Below are positions 53,026-61,581 of a stretch of DNA of 64,000 nucleotides, one piece after another. This DNA comes from Breoghania sp. Its GTDB lineage: Bacteria > Pseudomonadota > Alphaproteobacteria > Rhizobiales > Stappiaceae. The stretch lies in contig NZ_OY771475.1 in assembly GCF_963674635.1 (NCBI RefSeq), forward strand, positions 1,922,001 to 1,986,000. The letters are read 5' to 3'. The first letter of the stretch is position 1; each line of letters opens with the position of its first letter. Made by a program: the position numbers and the translations under genes. The notes below the pieces were generated by a model. It was not told the DNA's origin, ran no database searches, and worked only from the letters and a program-made list of their open reading frames with translations.

Positions 53026-53390
53026 GCGACGCCTCCTGACATAATGGCAGGTTTACCATACGGCATCTTGCGAAGCGCCGTAACTCCCGAAACCGCGCCA
53101 ACATCCCCAATCCACCGGCACGGAAAACGCCGAGGCGGGCGCTTTGCGAAACAGAACTCGACGCTTCCGTTAATCACCCCCACCTTCGAAATTGTCATAT
53201 CTATATATTTTCCTCTGAAATACTAGCAGCTCTTCTATCTCTATTGAGATTTTCTTCCAATATGGAAATGCCTATATCGCAATGACACTCCACTTTCCGT
53301 AGATTCCTCCGCATGCGCTTTAAGCGTTCGTAAGAGTTTGACGCTATACCCATATTGGCTTGCTCAGGCTACTTGTGAGATGGATCCGGA
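53026..53390. other. Intergenic region upstream of the metalloprotease gene
   Basis: About 365 bases, A/T-rich between 53190 and 53300, between divergent genes. Likely contains the promoters of the SpoIIAA-like gene and the metalloprotease gene. No other feature seen. Confidence 0.4.
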
Positions 53391-55940
53391 ATGACTGTCG
53401 AACATGAAGACATCCTCGGTTGCACGTGCCTGAATTGCGCCGCGACCAGGCAGTTCCAGGCCGATGCGGTTGAGCCTCAAAACGCCGCCAAGCCGGTCTT
53501 CACGCTAAGCCAGGTGATCGACCAACTGACCGATCCCGCGCAAAGCTGGACATCGACGACGGTCACCTACGGGTTCACGACGGTCAATCCCGGGTATGGC
53601 AGCGAAGCGTCCGGATACGCGCCTTTTTCCGCGGCCCAGAGGTCGGCGGCACGCGAGGCAATTGCGTTATGGGATGACCTGACCCCCCTGACCTTCGTGG
53701 AATCCGGCAACGGAAACACGGCGGATATCCGCTTTTCGAACACCACAACCGGGCCACAGGTTGCCTGGGCCTATTATCCCAGCACCTATTCCAATTATCA
53801 GGAAGAGGGCGACGTCTGGATCAACCCCAATTACTGGGCGAACAGTTATCTGGACTATGGCGAATACGGCTTCCACACACTTGTGCACGAGCTTGGTCAC
53901 TCAATCGGGCTTTCGCATCCCGGCGCCTATAACGGCGGATCGCCGACCTACACCGACATGGCCGAATATCAACAGGACACCCGCCAATATACGGTGATGT
54001 CCTATTTTCAGGCTTCCAACACGGGCGCGGACCATTCGCCTCCGGGGCAATCCACATCCTACGGCGCAACGCCGCTGCTGCATGACATCGCCGCCATTCA
54101 GGCGATCTATGGCGCCGACATGACGACACGCACGGGCAACACGGTCTACGGCTTCAATTCCAATGCCGGACGCGCCCAATTCAATTTCGCGATCAACACC
54201 GCCCCCGTGGTCGCCATCTGGGATGCGGGCGGCACGGATACGCTCGATCTGTCGGGTACGAGCTACAATCAGGTCATCAATCTGGCGGAAGGCACCTTCT
54301 CCGACGTGATGGGCATGACCGACAATCTGGCCATCGCATTCGGCGTGTCGATCGAAAACGCGAAAGGCGGCAGCGGGCAGGACCAGATCAATGGCAACGG
54401 CCTTGCCAACTATCTTTATGGCAATGCCGGGAATGACACGCTCAATGGCGGCGACGGCAATGACATCCTCTGGGGTGGCCTTGGCGCGGATCATCTCAAT
54501 GGCGGAGCTGGCATCGACCGCGCCCAGTACCATCTGGCTGCGGCTGCGGTGACAGCGGATCTTCTGATCGCAGCCAACAACACCGGCGAAGCCGCAGGCG
54601 ATACCTATATTTCCATCGAGCACCTTTACGGCAGCCGCTACGGCGACACCCTGCGCGGCGACAACGCAAGAAACGTCATCTGGGGGTGGCTCGGTAACGA
54701 CACGATCAACGGAGAAGGTGGAGACGACACGCTCTACGGGGATGTGGGCGACGACACACTCAACGGCGGCGACGGCCCAGACAACCTGCTCGGAGGCCTC
54801 GGCGCGGATGTGCTCAATGGCGGCAACGGCATGGACCGCGTCTACTATCAACAGGCAACGACTGCCGTCACCGCAGATCTCTTGAATCCCGCCAACAATA
54901 CCGGCGAGGCCGCGGGCGACACCTATATCTCCATCGAGCACCTTTACGGCAGCCGCTACGGCGACACCCTGCGCGGCGACAACGCAAGAAACGTCATTTG
55001 GGGGTGGCTCGGTAACGACACGATCAACGGAGAAGGTGGAGACGACACGCTCTACGGGGATGTGGGCGACGACACACTCAACGGCGGCGACGGCCCAGAC
55101 AACCTGCTCGGAGGCCTCGGCGCGGATGTGCTCAATGGCGGCAACGGCATGGATCGCGTCTACTATCAAAAGGCGACAACCGCCGTCACCGCAGATCTCT
55201 TGAATCCCGCCAACAATACCGGCGAGGCCGCCGGCGATACCTATATCTCCATCGAACACCTTTCCGGCAGCCGCTATGGCGACACCCTGCGCGGCGACAA
55301 CGCAAGAAACGTCATCTGGGGGGAGCTCGGTAACGACACGATCAACGGAGAAGGCGGAGACGACACGCTCTACGGCGGTGTGGGCGACGACACGATCAAC
55401 GGTGGCGACGGCCGAGACAACCTGCTCGGAGGCCTCGGCGCTGATGTCCTCAATGGCGGCAACGGCATGGACCGCGTCTACTATCAACAGGCGACAACGG
55501 GCGTCACCGCAGATCTCTTGAATCCCGCCAACAATACCGGCGAGGCCGCAGGCGACACCTATATCTCCATCGAACACCTTTCCGGCAGCCGCTATGGCGA
55601 CACTCTGCGCGGCGACAATGCGGCCAACAGCATCTGGGGCTGGCACGGTGATGACGATATCTCCGGAGAGGGCGGAGATGACGCGCTTTATGGCGGTTCG
55701 GGATCGGATGTCTTTCACTTCGCCGCCGGGTTCGCATCCGACACGGTCTTCGACTTCGAATACGGCTTCGACACGCTCATGTTCTCAGCCGATTTCGGCA
55801 CCGATCAGGCAGTTACGCTGGCGGCGACCTACGGCGAAGAAGTCGCAGGAAACTACGTTTTCGATTTCGGTGCGGACGGGCAGTTGACCATCCTCAACGC
55901 AACAGAAAGCCAGGTCGTCGACAGCATCATGTTCGCCTGA
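53391..55940 (+). CDS. M10 (serralysin-like) metalloprotease with RTX calcium-binding repeats
   Basis: A secreted zinc metalloendopeptidase of 849 aa. The M10 domain (about 40-250) has FHTLVHELGHSIGLSHPG (161-178) with the zinc-binding His166, His170 and His176, and the Met-turn YTVMSYF (200-206). From about 325 to 790 lie many GGxGxDxxx-type nonapeptides (for example GNAGNDTLNGGDGNDILWGG), the calcium-binding RTX roll. The end (VFDFEYGFDTLMFSADFGTD, then a beta-rich C-terminus) is an M10_C-like tail acting as an uncleaved type I secretion signal. There is no N-terminal signal peptide. The N-terminus has an odd CTCLNCA cluster. The start ATG at 53391 has GATCCGGA nearby. No type I secretion genes are within the window. 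Confidence 0.95.
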   Translation: MTVEHEDILGCTCLNCAATRQFQADAVEPQNAAKPVFTLSQVIDQLTDPAQSWTSTTVTYGFTTVNPGYGSEASGYAPFSAAQRSAAREAIALWDDLTPLTFVESGNGNTADIRFSNTTTGPQVAWAYYPSTYSNYQEEGDVWINPNYWANSYLDYGEYGFHTLVHELGHSIGLSHPGAYNGGSPTYTDMAEYQQDTRQYTVMSYFQASNTGADHSPPGQSTSYGATPLLHDIAAIQAIYGADMTTRTGNTVYGFNSNAGRAQFNFAINTAPVVAIWDAGGTDTLDLSGTSYNQVINLAEGTFSDVMGMTDNLAIAFGVSIENAKGGSGQDQINGNGLANYLYGNAGNDTLNGGDGNDILWGGLGADHLNGGAGIDRAQYHLAAAAVTADLLIAANNTGEAAGDTYISIEHLYGSRYGDTLRGDNARNVIWGWLGNDTINGEGGDDTLYGDVGDDTLNGGDGPDNLLGGLGADVLNGGNGMDRVYYQQATTAVTADLLNPANNTGEAAGDTYISIEHLYGSRYGDTLRGDNARNVIWGWLGNDTINGEGGDDTLYGDVGDDTLNGGDGPDNLLGGLGADVLNGGNGMDRVYYQKATTAVTADLLNPANNTGEAAGDTYISIEHLSGSRYGDTLRGDNARNVIWGELGNDTINGEGGDDTLYGGVGDDTINGGDGRDNLLGGLGADVLNGGNGMDRVYYQQATTGVTADLLNPANNTGEAAGDTYISIEHLSGSRYGDTLRGDNAANSIWGWHGDDDISGEGGDDALYGGSGSDVFHFAAGFASDTVFDFEYGFDTLMFSADFGTDQAVTLAATYGEEVAGNYVFDFGADGQLTILNATESQVVDSIMFA
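54474..55700 (+). repeat. 318-bp tandem repeats inside the metalloprotease gene
   Basis: The phrase beginning CACCTTTACGG/CACCTTTCCGG occurs at 54621, 54939, 55257 and 55575, exactly 318 bases (106 codons) apart. Each unit encodes (Y/S)GSRYGDTLRGDNARNVIWG, four GGxG RTX turns, MDRVYY, and VTADLLNPANNTGEAAGDTY. Units 1 and 2 are nearly identical in DNA; units 3 and 4 differ at more positions. The repeat is therefore a recent internal duplication of a whole RTX-plus-linker block. Confidence 0.9.
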
Positions 55941-56373
55941 ACGCAGACGGCGGGACAATGCAACAAGATGCGAATAGCGCCTTGTCACGCGTGTGGCCCC
56001 GAGGCCACTTCGCCACTGCTGCGGCTGGCGGCATGGATGCCCCCTTCCCGTTTCGAGCAGCCCGACATGCCCTTATTTGAGGACGCGTGGCCGGATGGCG
56101 ATCTCCTCGCAGGCTACACAGTCGCTCTGCCTGCGTCGACATGGACAGCGCCGCACAGGCAGCACCACACGGGCAGCACCGCGCAGGCAGCACTGCACAC
56201 AAACGGCGTCTTTTCCGATCAAACCCGGGCACGAATTACTTCTTTAAATCGACTGTTTCTTTTCCGATTTCACTGAACTCTCTTTGGTTCCCGTACTGGC
56301 GAAACGACGAAACCTGTGGTGTACTCGTCTTTTAACGCGCCATCCGCGATATTTGTATTATCGGAGATTAGAC
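55941..56373. other. Intergenic region with short imperfect repeats
   Basis: About 430 bases between the metalloprotease gene and the DUF3089 gene, both + strand. Around 56151-56198 the word GGCAGCAC is repeated three times (CAGGCAGCACC, CGGGCAGCACC, CAGGCAGCAC), an imperfect array with about 15-base period. The A/T-richer part before 56374 (TTTGTATTATCGG) likely holds the downstream promoter. No gene was recognised. Confidence 0.5.
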
Positions 56374-57411
56374 ATGAAATTCCTGTCTGCCCGAACACTC
56401 TCTTTTTCGATGATTTTTTCCATCGCGACACTTTTGGCGGCCAGCGTTTTGTTCTTGGCCCCATCCGCCTCCACGTCAGACGCGGACACGTTGCCCCCGT
56501 TCACCCCTGCCGATGTGCCGCCTGCGCCGGACTATGCCGAGGCGAGCAGCTGGCTCGACCTGCCGGAGAACCCCGACCAGTTCGGCGTCGACATCATCTG
56601 GCTCTATCCGACCGTGCTCGTCGACAATTCGGCCTGGCTCATGGACATCACCCGCAAGGACCTGATCGCGGGGGCCGCGGAATCGGTCGCCACCGAGGCC
56701 CGGATCTTTTCCGGGCAGGCCAACCTCTATGCGCCGCTCTACAGGCAGATGAACCTTGCCGGGTTCAACCTGCCTGAAGAGCAACGTGACGCCATCGTCG
56801 CCTATGGCGAGGACGATGCGAAACGCGCCATGGCCTATTACATGGAGCATTACAACAAGGGGCGGCCTTTCATTCTGGCTGCCCACAGCCAGGGCTCCTA
56901 TGTGCTGACGCAGCTTCTGGTGGATTACTGGGGCAAGCTCGGCATCGAGGACCAGTTGATCGCAGGCTATGTCGTCGGCTGGTCGGTGACCCACCAGGAT
57001 CTCAAGGACAATCCGGCGATCACCATCTGCGAGGAGGCCCGGCAGACGGGCTGCTTTGTCAGCTACAATTCCGTTGCGCCGGGACGACAGGAGGCATCGC
57101 CGCTGATCCTGCCGGGAGCCATTGTCGTCAATCCGCTGACATGGACGCGAGAGGAGACGCTCGCCCCGGCCTCGCGCAACCGCGGTTCGACCTTCTTCAA
57201 CCAGGACCACACCTACCAGATCCTGCCGGAATTCGCGTCCGCGCAGATTGCCGATGGGGGGCTCGCGGTGGTGGCGAAAGATCCCGCGCGCCTCAACTCC
57301 CCCTACTTCCCGCAAGGGGTCTATCACGGCTACGACTACCCGCTTTTCTATGAGAACATCATGTCCAATGCCGCGCAGCGCATCCAGTCCTATCTGGATG
57401 CGCGAAAATAG
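56374..57411 (+). CDS. DUF3089 alpha/beta-hydrolase-like protein
   Basis: A 345-aa exported protein. A hydrophobic signal (FSMIFSIATLLAASVLFLAP) is followed by a DUF3089 domain: VDIIWLYPTVLVDNSAWLMD, QANLYAPLYRQMNLAGFNLP, and GRPFILAAHSQGSYVLTQLL, whose AHSQG holds the nucleophile Ser172 (GxSxG-like, with Ala for the first Gly). The C-terminal half has the family's GYVVGWSVTHQDLKDNPAI, PLTWTREETLAP and YHGYDYPLFYENI. DUF3089 is related to lipases/esterases; substrate unknown. ATG 56374 follows GGAGA by seven bases. It is probably a single gene; the next, parA, lies 120 bases away. Confidence 0.88.
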   Translation: MKFLSARTLSFSMIFSIATLLAASVLFLAPSASTSDADTLPPFTPADVPPAPDYAEASSWLDLPENPDQFGVDIIWLYPTVLVDNSAWLMDITRKDLIAGAAESVATEARIFSGQANLYAPLYRQMNLAGFNLPEEQRDAIVAYGEDDAKRAMAYYMEHYNKGRPFILAAHSQGSYVLTQLLVDYWGKLGIEDQLIAGYVVGWSVTHQDLKDNPAITICEEARQTGCFVSYNSVAPGRQEASPLILPGAIVVNPLTWTREETLAPASRNRGSTFFNQDHTYQILPEFASAQIADGGLAVVAKDPARLNSPYFPQGVYHGYDYPLFYENIMSNAAQRIQSYLDARK

Positions 57412-57534
57412 CCTGCGCATGGGGCGTGGGTGCGAAGGCTGGCGGCGACGGTTTCACACGCGGCGCATGGCTTTCGTGCGAGAGTTTGTTAACATTTGCG
57501 AAATTGGGCGAGTCTCTTGCTGGACGGGGCGCGG

Positions 57535-58200
57535 ATGAGCGGATCGGTCATCACCATCGCATCGCTGAAGGGGGGAAGCGGCAAGACCACGCTTGCCACC
57601 TGCCTCGCCGTGCACTGGCATCTGAAATGGCGCAACCCGCTGCTGATCGACGCCGATCCGCAACGCTCCATCATCCGGCTTGCCGAGCGCGAGCGGGCGC
57701 TTGGCGGCATCGATCTGATCGAACAGGCCGACAAGAGCGTGTGGGAAACCATCAAGCAGCGCAGCCCCTCCTATGGCGTGACCATCGTCGACACGCCCGG
57801 CTTCGACAGCGACATAACCGTGGCGGCCCTTGCCGTTGCCGATCTTGTTCTGATCCCGGTCAAGGCCTCGCCGCTTGATGTCGACCGCATGATGGATACG
57901 GTCAAAACACTGATGAGCGGGATGAAGGGCTGGACACCAGCCTTTCGTTGCGTGTTGACCCAGACAACGCGCGGCAGCGTGATTTCGCGCCATATCCGCG
58001 CCGAGCTTGAGGACGGTGGTTTTCCGCTGCTGGCAACCGACATGCCGAACCGGGTTGCCTATGCGGAAGCAGGTCTTTATGGCGCAACGCCCACCCAGAT
58101 CGCCCCGGATGGCCCGGCAGCGCGCGATATCGCGGATATCGCCACCGAGGCGGAGGTGCTGCTCTCCACCCGGAATGCGCGAAAGGCGGTCGGCGCATGA
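57535..58200 (+). CDS. ParA family ATPase
   Basis: Deviant-Walker ParA/MinD-type ATPase, 221 aa. ITIASLKGGSGKTTLATCLA (6-25) has the signature Lys12 and Lys17; DADPQRSIIRLA is the next ParA motif; TIVDTPGFDSDITVAALAVA is Walker B; and LVLIPVKASPLDVDRMMDT is the switch segment. No ParB is nearby, and the protein is shorter than chromosomal ParA, so it is an orphan ParA that more likely positions a protein cargo than segregates DNA. Start ATG 57535 is preferred; a TTG at 57496 is upstream. Its stop overlaps the next gene as ATGA, so the DUF697 protein may be its partner (inference). Confidence 0.9.
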   Translation: MSGSVITIASLKGGSGKTTLATCLAVHWHLKWRNPLLIDADPQRSIIRLAERERALGGIDLIEQADKSVWETIKQRSPSYGVTIVDTPGFDSDITVAALAVADLVLIPVKASPLDVDRMMDTVKTLMSGMKGWTPAFRCVLTQTTRGSVISRHIRAELEDGGFPLLATDMPNRVAYAEAGLYGATPTQIAPDGPAARDIADIATEAEVLLSTRNARKAVGA

Positions 58201-58979
58201 GCAAGAAACTGCCGCGCACCTCTCAACGCACGCTGAGCGATCTGCGCAACGCCGCCCGAGATGCGATGGAGGCGGAAATCGCTGCGGACCCGATCGTCGA
58301 AGCGGTGGCATCCGACAAGGCGGAACACCGTGGCGGAGAGACGACCGCGATGTCGTCCCCCTCACCTGCCAGCCCACCTCAGGCGACCGCCGCGCAAACT
58401 GATGAAACGGCGCCCGGGGCCGCCCCAAAAGCGACGCCCGAACCGACACCCAAGCCCGCCGCACGAAAGCTCGCGCCGTCCAGGGCTGTCGCCACGCGCG
58501 CGCCCTCCCGACCGGCCGCGCGCGCTGTGGTCGCCGTCAAACCACCGGCCTTCGACAAGGCCGCGTTTCGCGAGGCGGCGGGGCGGATGATTGTGGAGCG
58601 CCACGCCAACCTTGCCGCGGTGACGGGGCTGATCCCGCTGCCTTGGGTGGATCTTGCGGCGATTACCGCGATCGTGGACCGAATGTTCCGCAAGCTTGCG
58701 CGGCTTTACGGCATGCGACTGGAAGGCGAGCGCAGCAGGCAGCTGGCGACCGCGATGTTGACAGGCGTGGCGGTGCCCGCCATTGCCACCTTCACCACCA
58801 GCACCCTCTTCCAGATCACGCTTGGCCAGAACCTGATCGGCAGCGCGCTCACCTGCATTTCCGCCGCCGTGATCGTGCGGATCGTCGGCGAGACCTATCT
58901 CACACGTCTGGCAAGCGAGACCGGACGGGCCGGAACGGATGCCGGGACAATCAAGTCCCATGAGCCGGTCGGGGCGTGA
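58197..58979 (+). CDS. DUF697-like membrane protein with Pro/Ala-rich linker
   Basis: A 260-aa protein. The first 115 residues are hydrophilic and Ala/Pro/Thr-rich (ATAAQTDETAPGAAPKATPE), likely disordered. The C-terminal part, about 120-260, is DUF697/YcjF-like: HANLAAVTGLIPLPWVDLAA, ITAIVDRMFRKLARLYGMRL, ATAMLTGVAVPAIATFTTST and LIGSALTCISAAVIVRIVGE, with two or three membrane or amphipathic helices. It starts inside the parA stop (ATGA), indicating coupled translation. Because it is bound to parA, it may recruit the ATPase to a membrane or be its cargo; this is inferred. Confidence 0.8.
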   Translation: MSKKLPRTSQRTLSDLRNAARDAMEAEIAADPIVEAVASDKAEHRGGETTAMSSPSPASPPQATAAQTDETAPGAAPKATPEPTPKPAARKLAPSRAVATRAPSRPAARAVVAVKPPAFDKAAFREAAGRMIVERHANLAAVTGLIPLPWVDLAAITAIVDRMFRKLARLYGMRLEGERSRQLATAMLTGVAVPAIATFTTSTLFQITLGQNLIGSALTCISAAVIVRIVGETYLTRLASETGRAGTDAGTIKSHEPVGA

Positions 58980-59138
58980 AATTCCCGGGAAACGGGCAAT
59001 CAGGCCGGTTAACCCTTTTCATTTACCAGCGATAATAGTATCTTTTCTGATGAAAGGTGGGCCTTCCAGAAATACAGGCACCTTCGACTTTCATCGGACC
59101 GTTGTTGATTTGGCCCGAATTGATATCAGGAGATTTCC

Positions 59139-59732
59139 ATGGCGAGCAAAGCAGCCGCTGCCGCAGCGGAAGAGCCGATCGAAGCAGATATCGACGAAGC
59201 GACAATCGAGTCCGACGAGGAATTTGACGCAACCCGCGAGCTCACGGCAGACAATCTGATCAAGGATTACATGCTCGCATCGGTTGCAGCCAGCATCGTG
59301 CCGGTCGCCTTCTTCGACATCGCGGCGGTGGTCGCAATCCAGCTCCGCATGATCCAGAAGCTGTCGAACCTTTACGGCAAGCCGTTTTCCGAGCGGCTCG
59401 GTCGCAAGGTGATCTATGCGCTGGCCGGCGGTGTGCTCGGCTATGGCGCGGGATACATGGTGGCGGCCAGCGCCACCAAGATGATCCCGGGCATCGGCTG
59501 GATGGTCGGCATGGTTTCCCTGCCCGTCGTCTCCGGCGGATCGACCTATGCGGTCGGACGCTCGATCGTGAAGCATTACGAGGAAGGCGGCACCCTGCTG
59601 GACTTCAACGCCTCCAAGATGCGCGCGTTCTACAAGGAGCAGTTCGAGAAGGGCAAGGACGTGGCGCGCAAGGCCAAGAAGACGGCCACCGCGAGCGCCG
59701 AGGCGGCTGCAGAGGAAGCTGCCGCATCCTGA
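59139..59732 (+). CDS. Second DUF697-like membrane protein
   Basis: A 197-aa protein. After an acidic, Ala-rich start (EEPIEADIDEATIESDEEFD), the core shows DUF697-like helices: YMLASVAASIVPVAFFDIAA, VAIQLRMIQKLSNLYGKPFS, YALAGGVLGYGAGYMVAASA and MIPGIGWMVGMVSLPVVSGG. It ends in a Lys-rich then Ala/Glu-rich tail. The order PVAFFDIAAVVAIQLRMIQK LSNLYG parallels PLPWVDLAAITAIVDRMFRK LARLYG in the previous gene, so they are paralogues. The start follows AGGAGA. A terminator lies 45 bases after the stop. Function unknown. Confidence 0.82.
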   Translation: MASKAAAAAAEEPIEADIDEATIESDEEFDATRELTADNLIKDYMLASVAASIVPVAFFDIAAVVAIQLRMIQKLSNLYGKPFSERLGRKVIYALAGGVLGYGAGYMVAASATKMIPGIGWMVGMVSLPVVSGGSTYAVGRSIVKHYEEGGTLLDFNASKMRAFYKEQFEKGKDVARKAKKTATASAEAAAEEAAAS

Positions 59733-59777
59733 TCCTGTCCCGCTATCGCGCGCATCGGGTGATCCGGACATGAACAA

Positions 59778-59811
59778 AAGCCGCTCCGTGGAAACGGGGC
59801 GGCTTTTTTTC
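59778..59811 (+). terminator. Rho-independent terminator of the ParA/DUF697 cassette
   Basis: Stem AGCCGCTCCGT (59779-59789) / ACGGGGCGGCT (59794-59804) with one G-U pair and a short loop GGAA, followed by TTTTTTT. Strong and correctly placed after the second DUF697 gene. Confidence 0.92.
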
Positions 59812-59966
59812 GTGGGCACGGATAGGGATGATGTAACCGGCATCGCTGATGCGCCCAGCCCCGGGCCGCGGCGGATCCGCGCCTTGCCGGATCGCGCTCG
59901 CGATGTGCGAACCCTTCACAGCCTCAAAGACCTGACCGATCTGAGCGGAGCGACAGACCGGGCCGT

Positions 59967-60173
59967 TCAGATACGGCGGCGGCGACGCTCGCGGACGGGC
60001 TTGGACCAGTTATCCGCGGCCAGCAGCACAATGACGCCGACCACCGGGCTGAAGATAAAGGCGATGAGGAAGTTCCCGACAAAACCAAACCGGGTGTTAC
60101 GGCCCAGCACGCCGATGATCCAACTGGCCAGGACCCAGAAAAGGAACGCCCAGGGATTTACGAAAATGGTCAT
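59967..60173 (-). CDS. Small two-helix membrane protein
   Basis: A 68-aa protein with two hydrophobic helices (NPWAFLFWVLASWIIGVLGR and NFLIAFIFSPVVGVIVLLAA) and a very basic C-terminus (VRERRRRRI). The start codon overlaps the stop of the binding-protein gene (60170-60173), so it is translationally coupled and belongs to the operon. No family recognised; such mini-proteins often bind or stabilise membrane partners. Confidence 0.7.
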   Translation of the reverse strand: MTIFVNPWAFLFWVLASWIIGVLGRNTRFGFVGNFLIAFIFSPVVGVIVLLAADNWSKPVRERRRRRI

Positions 60174-61576
60174 TTTGCAATCGTCTCCATCTCCGGGGAA
60201 AGCCCGCCGTTTCTGACGTCGGGCCCGGGTGCCTCGACCTGCTTTGGACCGTTTGGCGCGCCCGCACTCCTGTCCAGAGGGATCGTGATCCCGGCAACCG
60301 TGTGGAACGCCGTTCCGTCGTGGCGCACGACATAGATTTCAGTGTCGGTGATCAGGCCGTCGCGGTCAAACACCAGGGGCCCGGTCACGCCCAAAAACGG
60401 CGTCTTGTAGCGCGCGATCTTCATCACGTCGGACACCTTGTCGGGGGAAAGCGTCCCCGCACGGTTCACCGCATCGCGCACCAGCGTGACCGCATCATAG
60501 CCGAGTGCCGCATTCAGATCCGGCAGGGAGCTGTAGGCCTTGAGATAGTCGGCCGAAAATTCCCGCGCATGGGCGCTGGCCGTGCTGTCGCGATCATAGA
60601 GCGAAACGCCGATGACATCCTTCATCGCGGAACTGCCGACCTTGCGCTCCACAACCTCGGAGAACAGATACTCCATGCCGAAGATAGGTACGGTAAGGCC
60701 GAGATCACGCGCGCGGCGGATGAACTCCGCCGTTTCATCCAACGATGAGGAAACGACGAAGAAGGCGTCATAATCGTTCCGGGTGAAGAGCTTGTTGTCG
60801 AGGATGAACATCACGAGATCATCGATCGAGCGCCGGGTGCTTGAAAGGAACCCACGGAAAACCGTCTTCGCCCCGGCCTTGGTAATCGCCTCGGAGAAGA
60901 AGTTGGCAGCCTCCTTGCCGTAGTCGGTCTTGTCGGACAGGACAATGAAGTTCTTGTAGCCGGACTTGATCGCATAGCTTGCGATCAGATCGGCGTTGGT
61001 CGCGTTGTCGGGCTGGAGGGCAAAGATCGTCTCGAAGGAGTGGTTGGTGAGCGAGGTCGCGGTGGCGTGGGTTGCCAGAAACAGAACGTCGTTGCGCGCA
61101 TAGATCGAGCTCGCGGTGACCGCCGTGTCCGACCATTCGTGCCCGATGACCGCAACCAGGTTTTGAAGACGCGAGATCCGGTCGGAAAGGCTCAGGGTTT
61201 TCGAGACCGTCGTTTCCAGCTCGGTGCCGACACGGATGCCGTCCTCGCGCACAAGCTCCAGCTTCACGGGACGCCCGAGCACCTTTTCCTTCGTGGCGTT
61301 GACATGATCCACCGCCAGACGAATGCCGTCGATGAAGCTGTTTTGTTCGTCATCGTCGGAAAAGACGGCGACGATCTTCAGGCTGTCATCTTCGGGCATG
61401 AAAGGGGCCAGAAAGAGCCCGAAGACCGATCCGGTCCGGTTGAGACCCGCGATCATCATCGCGCTCACGACGGCGAGAAGCCCTAGCGCCAGAAGCGCGA
61501 ACAGAACCCGGCGCGCGGGGCGGGCGCTCTTCACGGTCTTGGGTGTGTGCCGATTGTCCGCCTCGCCCTGCACCAT
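60170..61576 (-). CDS. Membrane-anchored periplasmic-binding-protein-like receptor
   Basis: A 468-aa protein. The first 50 residues have a basic stretch then RVLFALLALGLLAVVSAMMI, an uncleaved anchor rather than a standard signal. The bulk (about 65-440) is a Leu/Ile/Val-binding protein-like, type I periplasmic-binding fold: KIVAVFSDDDEQNSFIDGIR, VKLELVREDGIRVGTELETT, VAVIGHEWSDTAVTASSIYA, FIVLSDKTDYGKEAANFFSE, and DAFFVVSSSLDETAEFIRRA. Ligands of this class are often amino acids or small amides. No ABC permease or ATPase gene is close, so it may be a sensor or extracellular receptor rather than a transporter. Its gene follows the SPFH gene by 5 bases and overlaps the mini-membrane gene. Confidence 0.86.
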   Translation of the reverse strand: MVQGEADNRHTPKTVKSARPARRVLFALLALGLLAVVSAMMIAGLNRTGSVFGLFLAPFMPEDDSLKIVAVFSDDDEQNSFIDGIRLAVDHVNATKEKVLGRPVKLELVREDGIRVGTELETTVSKTLSLSDRISRLQNLVAVIGHEWSDTAVTASSIYARNDVLFLATHATATSLTNHSFETIFALQPDNATNADLIASYAIKSGYKNFIVLSDKTDYGKEAANFFSEAITKAGAKTVFRGFLSSTRRSIDDLVMFILDNKLFTRNDYDAFFVVSSSLDETAEFIRRARDLGLTVPIFGMEYLFSEVVERKVGSSAMKDVIGVSLYDRDSTASAHAREFSADYLKAYSSLPDLNAALGYDAVTLVRDAVNRAGTLSPDKVSDVMKIARYKTPFLGVTGPLVFDRDGLITDTEIYVVRHDGTAFHTVAGITIPLDRSAGAPNGPKQVEAPGPDVRNGGLSPEMETIAK

Positions 61577-61581
61577 CGCAC

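Noticed and set aside
54474..55700. CRISPR array or other spaced repeat
   Set aside because: The repeats are 318 bases, in frame and coding; there are no short direct repeats with unique spacers.
53901..55718. A 605-codon - strand frame across the RTX repeats
   Set aside because: It is the complement of the repeated metalloprotease gene; its own repeats simply mirror that array.
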